The translations under genes were made by a program, and so were the position numbers. The notes under the pieces were generated by a model that saw only the letters and a list, made by a program, of their open reading frames with translations, had not been told where the DNA came from and ran no database searches. Of a DNA stretch of 41,922 bases, positions 14,176 through 21,555 are shown piece after piece; position 1 is the first letter of the stretch, and the number at the start of each line of letters is the position of its first letter. The DNA is from Oscillospiraceae bacterium (GTDB lineage Bacteria; Bacillota; Clostridia; Oscillospirales; JAAYXM01). The DNA lies in the NCBI GenBank assembly GCA_017559985.1, contig JAFYPW010000031.1, forward strand, positions 1 to 41,922. Reading direction: 5' to 3'.

Positions 14176-15546
14176 ATGAAAATGATCTTCGATGTAGAAG
14201 CAAAACCGAAGTTCGGCCAGCTTGTCGTATTTGCTATTCAGCAGATGCTTGCTATTATGGCTGCAACAATCGCCGTTCCGATGATTATCGGAAACAGTCT
14301 CACACCTGCCGCTGCAATGTTCGGCGCAGGCTGCGGCACAATCATCTACCAGCTTTTCACAAAATTCAAGAGCCCGGTATTCCTCGGCTCATCGTTTGCA
14401 TTCATCGGTTCGATGTTTGCTGCATTTGCCGGCGGAGTTTCAATGTCGCTCGGTCTTCTTGGTCTTATTCTCGGCGCAATTGCGGCAGGTCTTGTTTATG
14501 TTATCATTGCAATCGTCATAAAGATGGTCGGCGTTAACTGGATAAACAAGCTTATGCCCGCAGTCGTCATCGGCCCGACGGTTGCAATCATCGGTCTTTC
14601 TCTTGCAGGCAATGCTATCGGCGACCTTATTAAGGGCGATGTTGCACTTGCAGACGGCGCAATGGCAGCTTCTCCGTACGTTGCTCTCATCTGCGGTCTT
14701 GTCACTCTTGCAGTAACAATGCTCTGCTCAACCTACGGCAAGAAGATGACACGCCTCATCCCGTTTATTCTCGGTATCCTTGCAGGATACGCAGTTGCAG
14801 CAGTTTTAACCGTTATCGGTAATGTTGCAGGAATCGATGCAATTAAGGTTGTTGACTTCTCGGTATTTACAAGCTATATGCTTTCCGACGGCGCAGTTTC
14901 TCTTAAAACATTCCTCTCTGTTCCGGAATTCTCATTCCTCGGCGCAATGCAGGGCATTTCAGAGCTTAACTGGCAGTATGTCGCAACAATCCTCGTTGCA
15001 TACGTTCCGGTTGCTTTCGTTGTCTTTGCTGAGCACGTTGCAGACCACAAGAACCTTTCATCAATTATCGAGCGCGACCTTCTCAAAGAGCCGGGCCTTG
15101 CAAACACACTTCTCGGTGACGGTGTAGGCTCTATGGTAGGTGCATTCTTCGGCGGCTGCCCGAACACAACCTATGGCGAAAGCGTCGGCTGTGTCGCAAT
15201 CACAAAGAATGCTTCTGTAAGAACTATCACAGCGGCTGCAATCGGATCTATCCTCGTTTCGTTCATCACTCCGCTTGTTGCATTTGTTGACTCTATCCCC
15301 GCTTGCGTAATGGGCGGCGTCTGCGTTGCGCTCTACGGCTTCATCGCAGTATCGGGTCTTAAAATGCTCCAGGAGGTTGACCTCAATTCAAACCGTAACC
15401 TCTTCACAGCTTCCGTAATCCTCATCGCGGGTATCGGCGGACTCACACTCAGCTTCGGAGCGGTTACACTCACATCAATCGCTTGTGCGCTCATTCTCGG
15501 CATCCTCACAAACACAATGCTCTCAAAAGAGAAGACAGACAGATAA
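14176..15546 (+). CDS. uraA: Uracil permease (NCS2 family)
   Basis: 456 residues, about 14 transmembrane segments. The nucleobase:cation symporter-2 family takes up uracil or purines with protons. Signatures include QQMLAIMAATIAVP near the N-terminus, AFVVFAEHVADHKNL with the substrate-contacting Glu/His, and GGCPNTTYGESVG, the NCS2 motif with the uracil-permease form NTTYGE. It starts at ATG behind AAGGGGAG and is flanked by its own promoter, attenuator and terminator, so it is monocistronic. Alanine codons here favour GCA/GCT/GCC over the GCG common in neighbouring genes, which suggests high expression or different ancestry. Confidence 0.92.
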   Translation: MKMIFDVEAKPKFGQLVVFAIQQMLAIMAATIAVPMIIGNSLTPAAAMFGAGCGTIIYQLFTKFKSPVFLGSSFAFIGSMFAAFAGGVSMSLGLLGLILGAIAAGLVYVIIAIVIKMVGVNWINKLMPAVVIGPTVAIIGLSLAGNAIGDLIKGDVALADGAMAASPYVALICGLVTLAVTMLCSTYGKKMTRLIPFILGILAGYAVAAVLTVIGNVAGIDAIKVVDFSVFTSYMLSDGAVSLKTFLSVPEFSFLGAMQGISELNWQYVATILVAYVPVAFVVFAEHVADHKNLSSIIERDLLKEPGLANTLLGDGVGSMVGAFFGGCPNTTYGESVGCVAITKNASVRTITAAAIGSILVSFITPLVAFVDSIPACVMGGVCVALYGFIAVSGLKMLQEVDLNSNRNLFTASVILIAGIGGLTLSFGAVTLTSIACALILGILTNTMLSKEKTDR

Positions 15547-15560
15547 ATACAAACAAAAGC

Positions 15561-15590
15561 AAAAGCACCGTGAAATTCACGGTGCTTTTT
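15561..15590 (+). terminator. Intrinsic terminator of uraA
   Basis: A stem of AAAAGCACCGTGAA with TTCACGGTGCTTTT around a single-base centre (about 13 pairs with a small loop) ends in TTTTT. Confidence 0.85.
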
Positions 15591-15613
15591 GACATATTAA
15601 AGAGAAAATAGTG

Positions 15614-15642
15614 TTGGAAAATGAGTAAAAAAGTGGTATAAT
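15614..15642 (+). promoter_or_regulatory. Promoter of the malic enzyme gene
   Basis: TTGGAA (15614-15619), 17 bp, TATAAT (15637-15642) with a TGG extended -10. Confidence 0.7.
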
Positions 15643-15681
15643 AAAGAACAGAAAGAAAAGAAAAACTCGGAGGGGATTCCA

Positions 15682-16854
15682 ATGGATTACAAGAAACAGG
15701 CAATAGAAGACCATGCAAAATGGCAGGGAAAAATAGAGGTCACTGCGCGTTGCACGGTAAATAACAAGGACGAGCTTTCCGTTGCGTATACGCCGGGCGT
15801 TGCAGAGCCGTGTATGGAAATAAGCAGAGACACACAGCTCAGCTATAAATACACCCGCCGCGCAAACCTTGTCGCAGTTGTGACGGACGGCACGGCAGTC
15901 CTCGGGCTTGGCGATATCGGCCCTGAGGCAGGAATGCCGGTTATGGAGGGTAAGTGCGTTCTCTTTAAAACGTTCGGTGATGTTGACGCGTTTCCGCTCT
16001 GCGTCCGTTCAAAGGATGTAGACGAAATTGTAAACACGATAGCTCTTCTTGCGGGAAGCTTCGGCGGAGTAAACCTTGAAGATATTTCGGCCCCGCGTTG
16101 CTTTGAGATTGAGCGCAAGCTCAAAGAGCGTTGCGACATTCCGATTTTCCACGACGACCAGCACGGAACGGCAATAGTTGCCGCGGCAGGTATGATAGGC
16201 GCTTGCCGTCTTACGGGAAAGAAGATAGGCGATATGCGCGCGGTAGTTTCCGGCGCGGGAGCGGCGGCGATTGCGGTAACACGTCTTCTTATGGCAATCG
16301 GCTTAAACGACGTTATCCTTTGCGACCGTCAGGGAACGATATATGAAGGCCGCGACGGCTTAAACGACGCAAAGGCAGAGATGGCAAAGATTACAAATAA
16401 GGATAAACTCAAAGGAAGCCTTGCAGATGCTATGGTGGGCGCGGATGTCGTGTTCGGTCTTTCGGGGCCGGGTATCATAAGTGCCGATATGGTGAAATCT
16501 ATGAACCGCGACCCGTTCATATTTGTTATGTCAAACCCCACGCCTGAAATTATGCCGGATGAAGCCCGCGCGGCAGGTGCTGCAGTTATAGGAACCGGAA
16601 GAAGCGATTTCCCGAATCAGATAAACAACCTTCTCGCGTTTCCCGGCGTGTTCCGCGGCGCTCTTGATGTGCGCGCATCTGACATCAACGACGAGATGAA
16701 GATTGCCGCAGCATATGCGATTGCAAACCTTATTGATGAGAAGGATCTTTCGGCAGACTACATAATCCCCGAGCCGTTTGACAGGCGCGTTGCGCCCGCT
16801 GTCGCAAAAGCCGTTGCAGAAGCGGCAAGAAAGAGTGGCGTAGCAAGGATATAA
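15682..16854 (+). CDS. NAD(P)-dependent malic enzyme (oxaloacetate-decarboxylating)
   Basis: 390 residues, the short bacterial form without the phosphotransacetylase domain. It oxidatively decarboxylates malate to pyruvate and CO2 with NAD(P)H formation. Conserved parts are the YTPGVAEPCMEI start region, TDGTAVLGLGDIGPEAGMPVMEGK, the metal-binding FHDDQHGTA, the Rossmann VVSGAGAAAIA and FVMSNPTPEIMPDEA. The cofactor preference cannot be read safely from sequence. It has its own promoter, an AGGGGA site before the ATG and its own terminator, so it is a single-gene unit. Confidence 0.93.
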   Translation: MDYKKQAIEDHAKWQGKIEVTARCTVNNKDELSVAYTPGVAEPCMEISRDTQLSYKYTRRANLVAVVTDGTAVLGLGDIGPEAGMPVMEGKCVLFKTFGDVDAFPLCVRSKDVDEIVNTIALLAGSFGGVNLEDISAPRCFEIERKLKERCDIPIFHDDQHGTAIVAAAGMIGACRLTGKKIGDMRAVVSGAGAAAIAVTRLLMAIGLNDVILCDRQGTIYEGRDGLNDAKAEMAKITNKDKLKGSLADAMVGADVVFGLSGPGIISADMVKSMNRDPFIFVMSNPTPEIMPDEARAAGAAVIGTGRSDFPNQINNLLAFPGVFRGALDVRASDINDEMKIAAAYAIANLIDEKDLSADYIIPEPFDRRVAPAVAKAVAEAARKSGVARI

Positions 16855-16870
16855 CCACAAAAACAAAACC

Positions 16871-16911
16871 AAAGCAGGCTGTGTGGAAACTCCCACACAA
16901 CCTGCTTTTTT
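16871..16911 (+). terminator. Intrinsic terminator of malic enzyme
   Basis: AAAGCAGG and TGTGTGG pair with CCACACA and CCTGCTTT (one bulge on each side), followed by TTTTTT. Confidence 0.8.
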
Positions 16912-16930
16912 GTAGCCATAGATAAACGAA

Positions 16931-17000
16931 ACGCATACAGAGCAAATCTGTATGCGTGAAGAGTCGTTTACAAAGGGGTAATGTGCACTTTACCCCTTTG
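16931..17000 (-). terminator. Two tandem hairpins downstream of the small peptide gene
   Basis: On the minus strand, reading away from the 17067-17234 gene, a perfect 11-bp stem CAAAGGGGTAA/TTACCCCTTTG (16971-17000) is followed by a perfect 10-bp stem ACGCATACAG/CTGTATGCGT (16931-16957). The second is followed by TTTCGTTTAT. Together they are a plausible 3' end for that transcript, although the U tracts are short; a structured small RNA is an alternative. Confidence 0.5.
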
Positions 17001-17066
17001 CGGTTGCTGATTAAAATATGCACAATGTGTCTGCCGATAAGGCAAACGCATCGTCACCAAAGGCTT

Positions 17067-17234
17067 TTAGTTCATTGAGTTAGTCTCAAAGCCATTGAGA
17101 GATGAGTAACGACCAGCATCTTCTACTGAACTGCCGCTGAAGAAGCGAGCAGAAAAACCAATAGCACTGGAAGTAACAACATCAGAAACCTCAAGTGTGA
17201 CGATTTCGAGTTTCGGTTCTGTATAGTTTCTCAT
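17067..17234 (-). CDS. Small peptide gene, 55 residues, YxxPxxExV...DVVTSS type
   Basis: The frame codes for 55 residues beginning MRNYTEPKLEIVTLEVSD, then VVTSSAIG and a Ser/Gly-rich tail ending NGFETNSMN. It has a GAGAGGGAG ribosome binding site and a clear promoter and ends before two hairpins, so it looks like a genuine monocistronic gene. The N-terminus resembles a type of small protein I recall from gut Clostridia (Tyr..Pro-x-x-Glu-hydrophobic followed by Asp-hydrophobic-Ile/Val-Thr-x-Ser). There is no signal peptide, no transmembrane helix and no cysteine. A leader/core arrangement as in modified or exported peptides is conceivable, but no maturation enzyme is adjacent. Function unknown. 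Confidence 0.7.
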   Translation of the reverse strand: MRNYTEPKLEIVTLEVSDVVTSSAIGFSARFFSGSSVEDAGRYSSLNGFETNSMN

Positions 17235-17274
17235 AATCTACAGACTCCCTCTCCCAAAAATATTTTGCAAAGCT

Positions 17275-17303
17275 ATTATATAACACTTTTGTAAAGATTG
17301 CAA
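17275..17303 (-). promoter_or_regulatory. Promoter of the small peptide gene
   Basis: On the minus strand TTGCAA (17298-17303), 17 bp, TATAAT (17275-17280), about 40 bp upstream of the ATG. Confidence 0.7.
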
Positions 17304-17384
17304 GGGTTTTTCTAAAAAAATTTCAAAAAATTTTTAAAATCTTAAAAAATGGCTTGTTTAAAGGAAAAATTAATACTGGGTCTG

Positions 17385-18605
17385 TTATTTTTGATGCATT
17401 CTCCGTCTTTTTCTTCGGCGGATTGCACGGTAAATCTTCTTTCTGATGATGATTCCAAGAAGCAAAAGACCGAATAAACCCAATATCGAAAGAAGCGCAA
17501 TTCCGAGTGCGGCAAGAGGATGAATTCCACTTTTTGCGGAATCACTCTGCACCGGCACGGTTTTTGCCGCGTTAATCGTTACCGAGCAGGGGAAACGGCC
17601 AATTTCCTCTCCGTCGTACAGTGCAACGTTGATATAGTCCTTTCCGTTTTCCATTGTTGCAGTTATAACAAGGTCGCTCTTCGAAGTGCCCTTCGGAACG
17701 AGAATATCAAGGCCTCCTTCGAGCTTATATCCATTGCCGCGCGGCAGATCTGCCGTCGAAAGCGTAAGCTTTTCATAATTTTCAAAGCCGTAGTCCAGAA
17801 GCGCCTTTGTGTCGGTGTATTTGTCGTTGTTTCGCGGGCTTTTCATAACGACGGCAATAAGACATATCCCGTCGCGTTCTGCGGCTGTAACAAGCGTATA
17901 TTGCGCGTCCTGCGTCCAGCCTGCCTTGCCGCCGACTATACCGTCATAAAGAAACTCCGGAATGCTTATCATACTGTGCTGGTTGACAAAATGCCGTGTT
18001 TCCGGCTGTTTGTTTGTCGGAGCCATGTCATATTTGTATGTGCCGAAGATTTTTTTAAAATCCGGGTTTTTTATCGCGTGGCGGCAAATCATCGCCATAT
18101 CATATGCCGTGGTGTAGTGCTCGGGGTCACGAAGACCGTTTGCGTTTGCAAAATGCGTTCCGAGCGCACCGGCATTTCTTGCCATCTCGTTCATCATTTC
18201 CACAAATGTGGGGATATCTCCGCCTGCAAGCTCGGCAATGCCGTTACACGCCTCGTTTGCCGACATCATAAGCGCGGCGTAGGAAGCCTGCTCCACAGTC
18301 AGCTCCTCGTCAACATCAAGTGCAATGTGGCTTGAATCGCGCGAGACGGAAAACACCGCGTCATAGCTCATAACAATTTTATCGGAAAGGGAGGCGTTTT
18401 CAAGTCCGCAGATGACAGTGGCAATTTTTGTTATGCTTGCAGGATGACGTTTTTCGTGCATCGCTTTGTCATAAAGCACTTGACCTGTTTTTGCGTCGAT
18501 AAGAACGGCAGACTGGGAAATGAGGGACGGTGCGGCAATGGCACTTAAATTAAGAGCAAGGGCGGCGAAGAAGCAAAGTGCCGCAAATTTCAAAAAGCGT
18601 GACAT
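17385..18605 (-). CDS. D-alanyl-D-alanine carboxypeptidase (S11 family, DacF-like)
   Basis: 406 residues. These enzymes remove the terminal D-Ala from peptidoglycan stem peptides outside the cell. A signal peptide (residues 1-25) is followed by the S11 domain: catalytic SITK (Ser57, Lys60), SAN (115-117) and KAG (227-229) in GGKAGWT. The third motif is KTG in most members; here Thr is replaced by Ala. A C-terminal beta domain, a transmembrane helix (LAALGIALLSILGLFGLLLLG) and a strongly basic tail (RAIRRRKRRR) follow, so it is anchored at both ends. The gene precedes no close partner; the replication gene pair lies just upstream on the same strand. Confidence 0.92.
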   Translation of the reverse strand: MSRFLKFAALCFFAALALNLSAIAAPSLISQSAVLIDAKTGQVLYDKAMHEKRHPASITKIATVICGLENASLSDKIVMSYDAVFSVSRDSSHIALDVDEELTVEQASYAALMMSANEACNGIAELAGGDIPTFVEMMNEMARNAGALGTHFANANGLRDPEHYTTAYDMAMICRHAIKNPDFKKIFGTYKYDMAPTNKQPETRHFVNQHSMISIPEFLYDGIVGGKAGWTQDAQYTLVTAAERDGICLIAVVMKSPRNNDKYTDTKALLDYGFENYEKLTLSTADLPRGNGYKLEGGLDILVPKGTSKSDLVITATMENGKDYINVALYDGEEIGRFPCSVTINAAKTVPVQSDSAKSGIHPLAALGIALLSILGLFGLLLLGIIIRKKIYRAIRRRKRRRMHQK

Positions 18606-18649
18606 AGGCTTTTCTCCTCTAATGTCTTTTTGTGTAGCTTGTGCAAAAA

Positions 18650-19606
18650 TCAGCGCATTAAACGAACATCACAGCCTAAAAACTGAAGCTTTATGAAGCT
18701 TCCTTCAAGGCGAGAGATAAGCTGTTTTGAGTAGCGCTTTGAAAGCTCGTCGTCTGAAAGGGTGGTTATGGCAACGGTTGCCTTGCCCTTGTTCATACGG
18801 CTGTTAATAAGCTCAAAGAGAGCTGCCTGCGAGAAAGGAGTCGTCATTTCGCAGCCTATATCGTCAATTATGAGAAGGTCTGCGTTTTTGAATATTTCGG
18901 GGTCTTCGTCGCTTCGCGAAAACTTAATGTCTTCAAGCGTGCCAAGAAGAGAGAAAGCCGTGTCGGAAATAACAGAGAATCCGTGTTCTGAAACTTCTTT
19001 TGCGATACAGGAAGAGAGAAAAGTTTTCCCAAGTCCCGTATCACCTGTCATAAAGAGGCTTTCTCCGTTTCCGTCAAAATCGCGTGCAAAGTCGCGACAG
19101 AACTCAAAAACCTCGCGCATATGAGCCCGTGCAGACGGCGCACCGTCGTCGGGGTAGAGGGTGAGGTCAAAGTCGGAAAAGGCAACATCAGAAACCGAAA
19201 GAGAACGGTTTATTTCGCGTGCCTGCTCCTTGCGGCAGAGCGCAATAAGGCAGGCGCACGGCTCGCCGCCGCAGAAGCCTGAGTCATTGCAACTGTCACA
19301 GGAGTATTTAACCTCGGCAAAATCAAAGGGAATACCCGCCGCAGAAAGAATTTTTTCGCGCTCGGCCTGAAGGCGGATGTTCTTTTCCTTTGTTTTAGAA
19401 AGAAGGTCTTCCCGGTCGCCTTTTTCGCCGAAAGAGGCGCGGATGATGTCAAAAACCGTGCCGCGAAGCTCCGAATCTATCTCTTCAACGCGGGGAAGCA
19501 GGGAATAAACGCGCCGCTTTTCTTCTTCACAAGCAGCTTCTCTGAGAATTTTATTCTTTTCAAGCTCAGATTTTGCCCGGCTTAAAATTTCCTTGTCATA
19601 ATTCAT
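18650..19606 (-). CDS. DnaC/DnaI-type helicase loader ATPase
   Basis: 318 residues. AAA+ ATPases of this type load the replicative helicase at origins and stalled forks. The N-terminal half is coiled coil, then a zinc-binding type Cys cluster (CDSCNDSGFCGGEPCAC, residues of about 105-121), then the ATPase core with Walker A GDTGLGKTFL, Walker B LLIIDDIGCE and sensor region AITTLSDDELSKRY. The start at 19606 follows GGGAGGGAG, which overlaps the end of the DnaD-like gene 3 bp upstream, so the two are co-translated. It could equally be named dnaI; the transposon helper IstB is less likely given the partner. Confidence 0.88.
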   Translation of the reverse strand: MNYDKEILSRAKSELEKNKILREAACEEEKRRVYSLLPRVEEIDSELRGTVFDIIRASFGEKGDREDLLSKTKEKNIRLQAEREKILSAAGIPFDFAEVKYSCDSCNDSGFCGGEPCACLIALCRKEQAREINRSLSVSDVAFSDFDLTLYPDDGAPSARAHMREVFEFCRDFARDFDGNGESLFMTGDTGLGKTFLSSCIAKEVSEHGFSVISDTAFSLLGTLEDIKFSRSDEDPEIFKNADLLIIDDIGCEMTTPFSQAALFELINSRMNKGKATVAITTLSDDELSKRYSKQLISRLEGSFIKLQFLGCDVRLMR

Positions 19607-19609
19607 AAG

Positions 19610-20542
19610 CTACTCCCTCCCGAGTCTCTTTTTTCTGTTCAGCTCGCGAAGACGCTCTGCCGCGTCCGTGTCAAGCTTCGGAGAGCCTGTCGGGATTTCG
19701 GATTTTTCTTTTTTGCTTACATCCTCGACAGTCTTTATCCCAAGTTCATACCAGGTGGTGAGAATTTTGTCCATATACCGCCATTTGAGAGAGCCTGTGT
19801 TCGTGACAGTCTTGTCATAGGCGAGAAGAATAAGCTCGTCTGAAAACTCATAGCGGAGCCATTCTGAAATATGGCGGTCTTCCGTAGGGGCAAGGCTTCG
19901 CTTCTGCAAACCGAGAAGAGAGGCGAGGCGCATCTTGTCGCTTCCGAGCTTTTCCTGCTCGGAGAGATATTCCTCGGCTCTTCCTGCCGTGAAAATCCCT
20001 TCACGTGCCCAGAGCTTTGCCGCCTTTTCGATTGTACGCATAGTCGGGCAGCGGCCGGGGCCGAATTTCTTTCTCGTCTGCTCAATACAGCTTGTCACGA
20101 GAAGACAGATAACATCCACGGGAAGCCCGAGCCATGAATATATGCCGAGCAAGGTCTGCAAATCAACGGTTGAGAGAATTTTTCCAAGTTTATCCTCGCA
20201 GAAGGAAACAAGAGCCTTGAATTCTGCATCAGAGCCGAGAAACTCGGCAACATCGCTCTGTGAATATTCGGGGATGGTATCGCCGCGGTCGGGGATGGGC
20301 GGGGCAACGTCTCCGTCGCAGAGACCTACTTTTTTCAGGGTGTCAAGAGCCGAGAGAACCGCGTCCTCGGAAACAGAGAGGCGCGATGCTGCTCGGGAAA
20401 TATCAAGTTCTCCTGAATGAGATAATATATATATGTAGAGAAGAGCTGCGTTTCCGTCTCCTGAGTCAAACAGGAGATTTGCCGCTGCCGCGGGGATGAG
20501 AACATCACGCGAGGCAGGAAGCTTAATTTTTAAAACAGACAT
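19610..20542 (-). CDS. DnaD-domain primosome protein
   Basis: 310 residues from the ATG at 20542. Proteins with DnaB/DnaD domains remodel DNA and recruit the helicase loader during replication initiation in Firmicutes. The N-terminal part (residues 1-100) looks like a winged helix (LDISRAASRLSVSEDAVLSALDTLKKVGL). Two DnaD-type helical repeats follow: one around LGKILSTVDLQTLLGIYSWLGLPVDVI and a second ending with MDKILTTWYELGIKTVEDV, the classical DnaD C-terminal motif. The start before MSVLKIKLP follows GGGAG; an in-frame start at 20620 would add 26 atypical residues. It precedes the helicase loader in one operon. Confidence 0.86.
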   Translation of the reverse strand: MSVLKIKLPASRDVLIPAAAANLLFDSGDGNAALLYIYILSHSGELDISRAASRLSVSEDAVLSALDTLKKVGLCDGDVAPPIPDRGDTIPEYSQSDVAEFLGSDAEFKALVSFCEDKLGKILSTVDLQTLLGIYSWLGLPVDVICLLVTSCIEQTRKKFGPGRCPTMRTIEKAAKLWAREGIFTAGRAEEYLSEQEKLGSDKMRLASLLGLQKRSLAPTEDRHISEWLRYEFSDELILLAYDKTVTNTGSLKWRYMDKILTTWYELGIKTVEDVSKKEKSEIPTGSPKLDTDAAERLRELNRKKRLGRE

Positions 20543-20646
20543 ATTCTTTATTTCTCCCACAAAAAACGATACACAATCATTATACAGTCTTTTTTCTTTT
20601 TCGTAAATAGAAAAAGGCAAAAATTTTCAATTGGCGCTTTTTTACA

Positions 20647-20674
20647 TTGACAAAAGTTTTACATATGTTAAAAT
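20647..20674 (+). promoter_or_regulatory. Promoter of nfnAB
   Basis: TTGACA (20647-20652), 16 bp, TAAAAT (20669-20674). Confidence 0.65.
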
Positions 20675-20711
20675 TATAACAAGTGTTTGTAAATTTTGGG
20701 GTGATTTGAAA

Positions 20712-21554
20712 ATGTACGAAATCGTAAAAAAAGAGTTTTTAAATCCTACGGTCGTGCGGATGGAAATTTCCGCACCCGAGGTGAGCCGCCGCGCAAAGGC
20801 GGGGCAGTTCATAATTCTCCGCGCCGATGAAAACGGCGAGAGAATTCCGCTCACGGTTGCAGACTTTGACCGCGAGCGCGGCACAGTAACGATAATATTC
20901 CAGATTGTCGGTGCGGGAACAGAAGTTCTCCGCCATCTTGAGGTGGGCGACTCTGTCGCAGACTTTGCAGGCCCGCTCGGAAAGCCTACGGAGACAGAGG
21001 GCCTTAAAACGGTTGCCGTTGTGGGCGGCGGTGTCGGTAGCGCGATTGCATATCCGGTCGCAAAGAAGCTTCACTCGGAGGGCGCACACGTTGACGCCAT
21101 AATCGGCTTCCGCACACGTGACCTTGTAATTCTGGAGGAGGAATTCCGCGCGGCAAGTGCTGAGACATATCTCCTTACCGACGACGGTACATACGGCGAG
21201 CACGGTCTTGTCACCGACGCTCTCGAAAAGCTTATAACGGGCGGAAAGAAGTATGACGAGGTAATAGCAATCGGTCCGCTTCCGATGATGAAGTTTGTGT
21301 CGCTTCTCACAAAGAAATACGGCATCAAAACCATAGTAAGCATGAACCCGATTATGATTGACGGTACGGGAATGTGCGGTTGCTGCCGCCTCACCGTCGG
21401 CGGCGAGACGAAGTTTGCCTGCGTTGACGGCCCCGAGTTTGACGGGCACCTCGTTGATTTTGACGAGGCTATCCGCCGCTCGAAGATGTACCGTGATTTT
21501 GAAGAGCACTCCCGCGAGGAGACCTGCAATCTCTTCAAGAAGGAGGTAGAGTAA
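20712..21554 (+). CDS. nfnA: NADH-dependent reduced ferredoxin:NADP+ oxidoreductase subunit A
   Basis: 280 residues. NfnAB is a cytoplasmic flavin-based electron-bifurcating complex that couples NADH and reduced ferredoxin oxidation to NADP+ reduction. The subunit shows an FAD domain (AGQFIILRADENGERIPLT), an NAD(P) Rossmann motif (AVVGGGVGSAIAYPVAKKL) and the [2Fe-2S] cysteine set MCGCCRLTVG with a fourth Cys in FACVDGP. I start at 20712 (MYEIVKKEFL), behind GGGGTGA; the longer frame from 20631 lies across the promoter. The partner gene begins 1 bp after the stop. Dihydroorotate dehydrogenase electron-transfer subunit PyrK is similar, but the gene pair points to Nfn. Confidence 0.88.
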   Translation: MYEIVKKEFLNPTVVRMEISAPEVSRRAKAGQFIILRADENGERIPLTVADFDRERGTVTIIFQIVGAGTEVLRHLEVGDSVADFAGPLGKPTETEGLKTVAVVGGGVGSAIAYPVAKKLHSEGAHVDAIIGFRTRDLVILEEEFRAASAETYLLTDDGTYGEHGLVTDALEKLITGGKKYDEVIAIGPLPMMKFVSLLTKKYGIKTIVSMNPIMIDGTGMCGCCRLTVGGETKFACVDGPEFDGHLVDFDEAIRRSKMYRDFEEHSREETCNLFKKEVE

Positions 21555-21555
21555 G

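Noticed and set aside
20631..20711. 27-residue N-terminal extension of NfnA
   Set aside because: It would be translated from the promoter region; NfnA proteins begin at the MYEIVKKEFL-type start.
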